Assembly (NCBI GenBank): GCA_900542285.1
Contig: UQNF01000027.1
Span: 1-23,431, forward strand
Length of the DNA stretch: 23,431 nt
DNA from: an uncultured Clostridium sp.
Lineage (GTDB): Bacteria; Bacillota; Clostridia; Christensenellales; CAG-138
Direction: 5' to 3'
The position numbers were made by a program, and so were the translations under genes. Below the pieces are notes generated by a model. That model was not told the origin of the DNA, searched no databases, and saw nothing but the letters and a program-made list of their open reading frames with translations. Shown one piece after another: positions 23,142 to 23,431 of the stretch; position 1 is the first letter of the stretch, and each line of letters begins with the position of its first letter.

Positions 23142-23284
23142 TATTTTGCGGTCTTAACGCACTTCTGATTTGCAACGGTGCAAGAGGTCTTGCAGGCGGA
23201 CTGGCAGGACGCCTGGCATTCGCCGCAGCCGGTATTCTCACCCTTCCTGATGCAGGGAGTCTGAACGTTTTCGATGTGTTTCAT
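23141..23284 (-). CDS. scfA: SCIFF ranthipeptide precursor (six cysteines in forty-five residues)
   Basis: A 47-residue peptide beginning MKHIENVQTPCIRKGENTG and ending in a Cys-rich core, CGECQASCQSACKTSC followed by TVANQKCVKTAK. The core carries the diagnostic six cysteines (20, 23, 27, 31, 35, 42) of SCIFF, a nearly universal Clostridia ribosomally made peptide whose cysteines are crosslinked by the adjacent ScfB. A further Cys at 11 in the leader is unusual. GGAGG lies about 6 nt before the ATG, and a clear promoter stands at 23318-23346. The mature role of SCIFF is not settled; quorum or metabolic signalling has been proposed. Stop and scfB start overlap (TAATG). Confidence 0.95.
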   Translation of the reverse strand: MKHIENVQTPCIRKGENTGCGECQASCQSACKTSCTVANQKCVKTAK

Positions 23285-23317
23285 GGTTTTTCCTCCATTA
23301 AATGAATAATCGGCTTA

Positions 23318-23346
23318 ATTATACTACATCCCGAATTGAAATACAA
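23318..23346 (-). promoter_or_regulatory. Promoter for the scfA-scfB-recJ cluster
   Basis: On the minus strand there is TTGTAT (23346-23341), a 17-bp spacer and TATAAT (23323-23318). Transcription would start near 23311, some 27 nt before the scfA ATG. It is the only strong promoter seen upstream of the eight leftward genes. Confidence 0.75.
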
Positions 23347-23386
23347 CCCCCAAAAGCCATGCTTATTTCGACAGACTGTTGAAGCG

Positions 23387-23431
23387 TCAATCATAGGTGA
23401 CACATTTCCTCTCAAGAGAGCAGTCAAGGGT
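23387..23431 (-). CDS. Possible C-terminal end of an upstream leftward gene (partial)
   Basis: On the minus strand the edge of the window reads as 14 codons, TLDCSLERKCVTYD, then TGA at 23389-23387. It stands about 40 nt upstream of the scfA promoter, where the end of a neighbouring gene would be expected. So few residues cannot establish the frame or the family. Confidence 0.25.
   Translation of the reverse strand, partial: TLDCSLERKCVTYD

Overview
The window reads as chromosomal DNA of an anaerobic, endospore-forming Clostridia-type Firmicute, probably an uncultured gut lineage of moderately high GC. The grounds are the sporulation genes yunB and a spoIID-like gene, the radical-SAM SCIFF pair scfA/scfB, hemZ, a bifunctional Rel next to apt, dtd and recJ, GGAGG ribosome sites and sigma-A-type TTGACA/TATAAT promoters. 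No tRNA, rRNA, CRISPR array, insertion sequence or prophage was seen.

Layout. At 1-34 is the first codons of a leftward secreted protein. From 359 to 1787 runs ruvX - DUF1292 - mntP, closed by an intrinsic terminator. From 2014 a consensus promoter and a leader of about 190 nt drive rho, whose protein carries a Q/Y/G-rich tandem-repeat insertion like a prion-forming domain. At 4366-4824 sits an AT-rich HIT-domain gene bounded by a 12-bp inverted repeat. Leftward from 7786 run prs - rarA - GNAT acetyltransferase, preceded by a separate leftward yunB. Rightward from 8755 run tcdA and a secreted SpoIID/SH3 protein overlapping by ATGA. At 11550-13860 a promoter, a structured leader and two tandem paralogous lipoproteins follow.

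The right 9.5 kb is one leftward cluster starting from a clear promoter at 23318-23346: scfA, scfB, recJ, apt, rel, dtd, an MBL-fold hydrolase and hemZ. Spacing is tight: TAATG overlaps at scfA/scfB and MBL/hemZ, and gaps of 2-69 nt elsewhere. The cluster links a ribosomally made Cys-rich peptide and its radical-SAM maturase with DNA repair, purine salvage, the stringent response and D-aminoacyl-tRNA proofreading. Prs makes the PRPP that Apt consumes.

Main points for a second look: the SCIFF precursor with a seventh Cys in its leader; the Rho insertion; a one-base frameshift splitting rel between its hydrolase and synthetase halves; the bounded AT-rich HIT cassette; the duplicated lipoproteins with a leader that can fold in two ways; and a two-part terminator hairpin that occurs twice.
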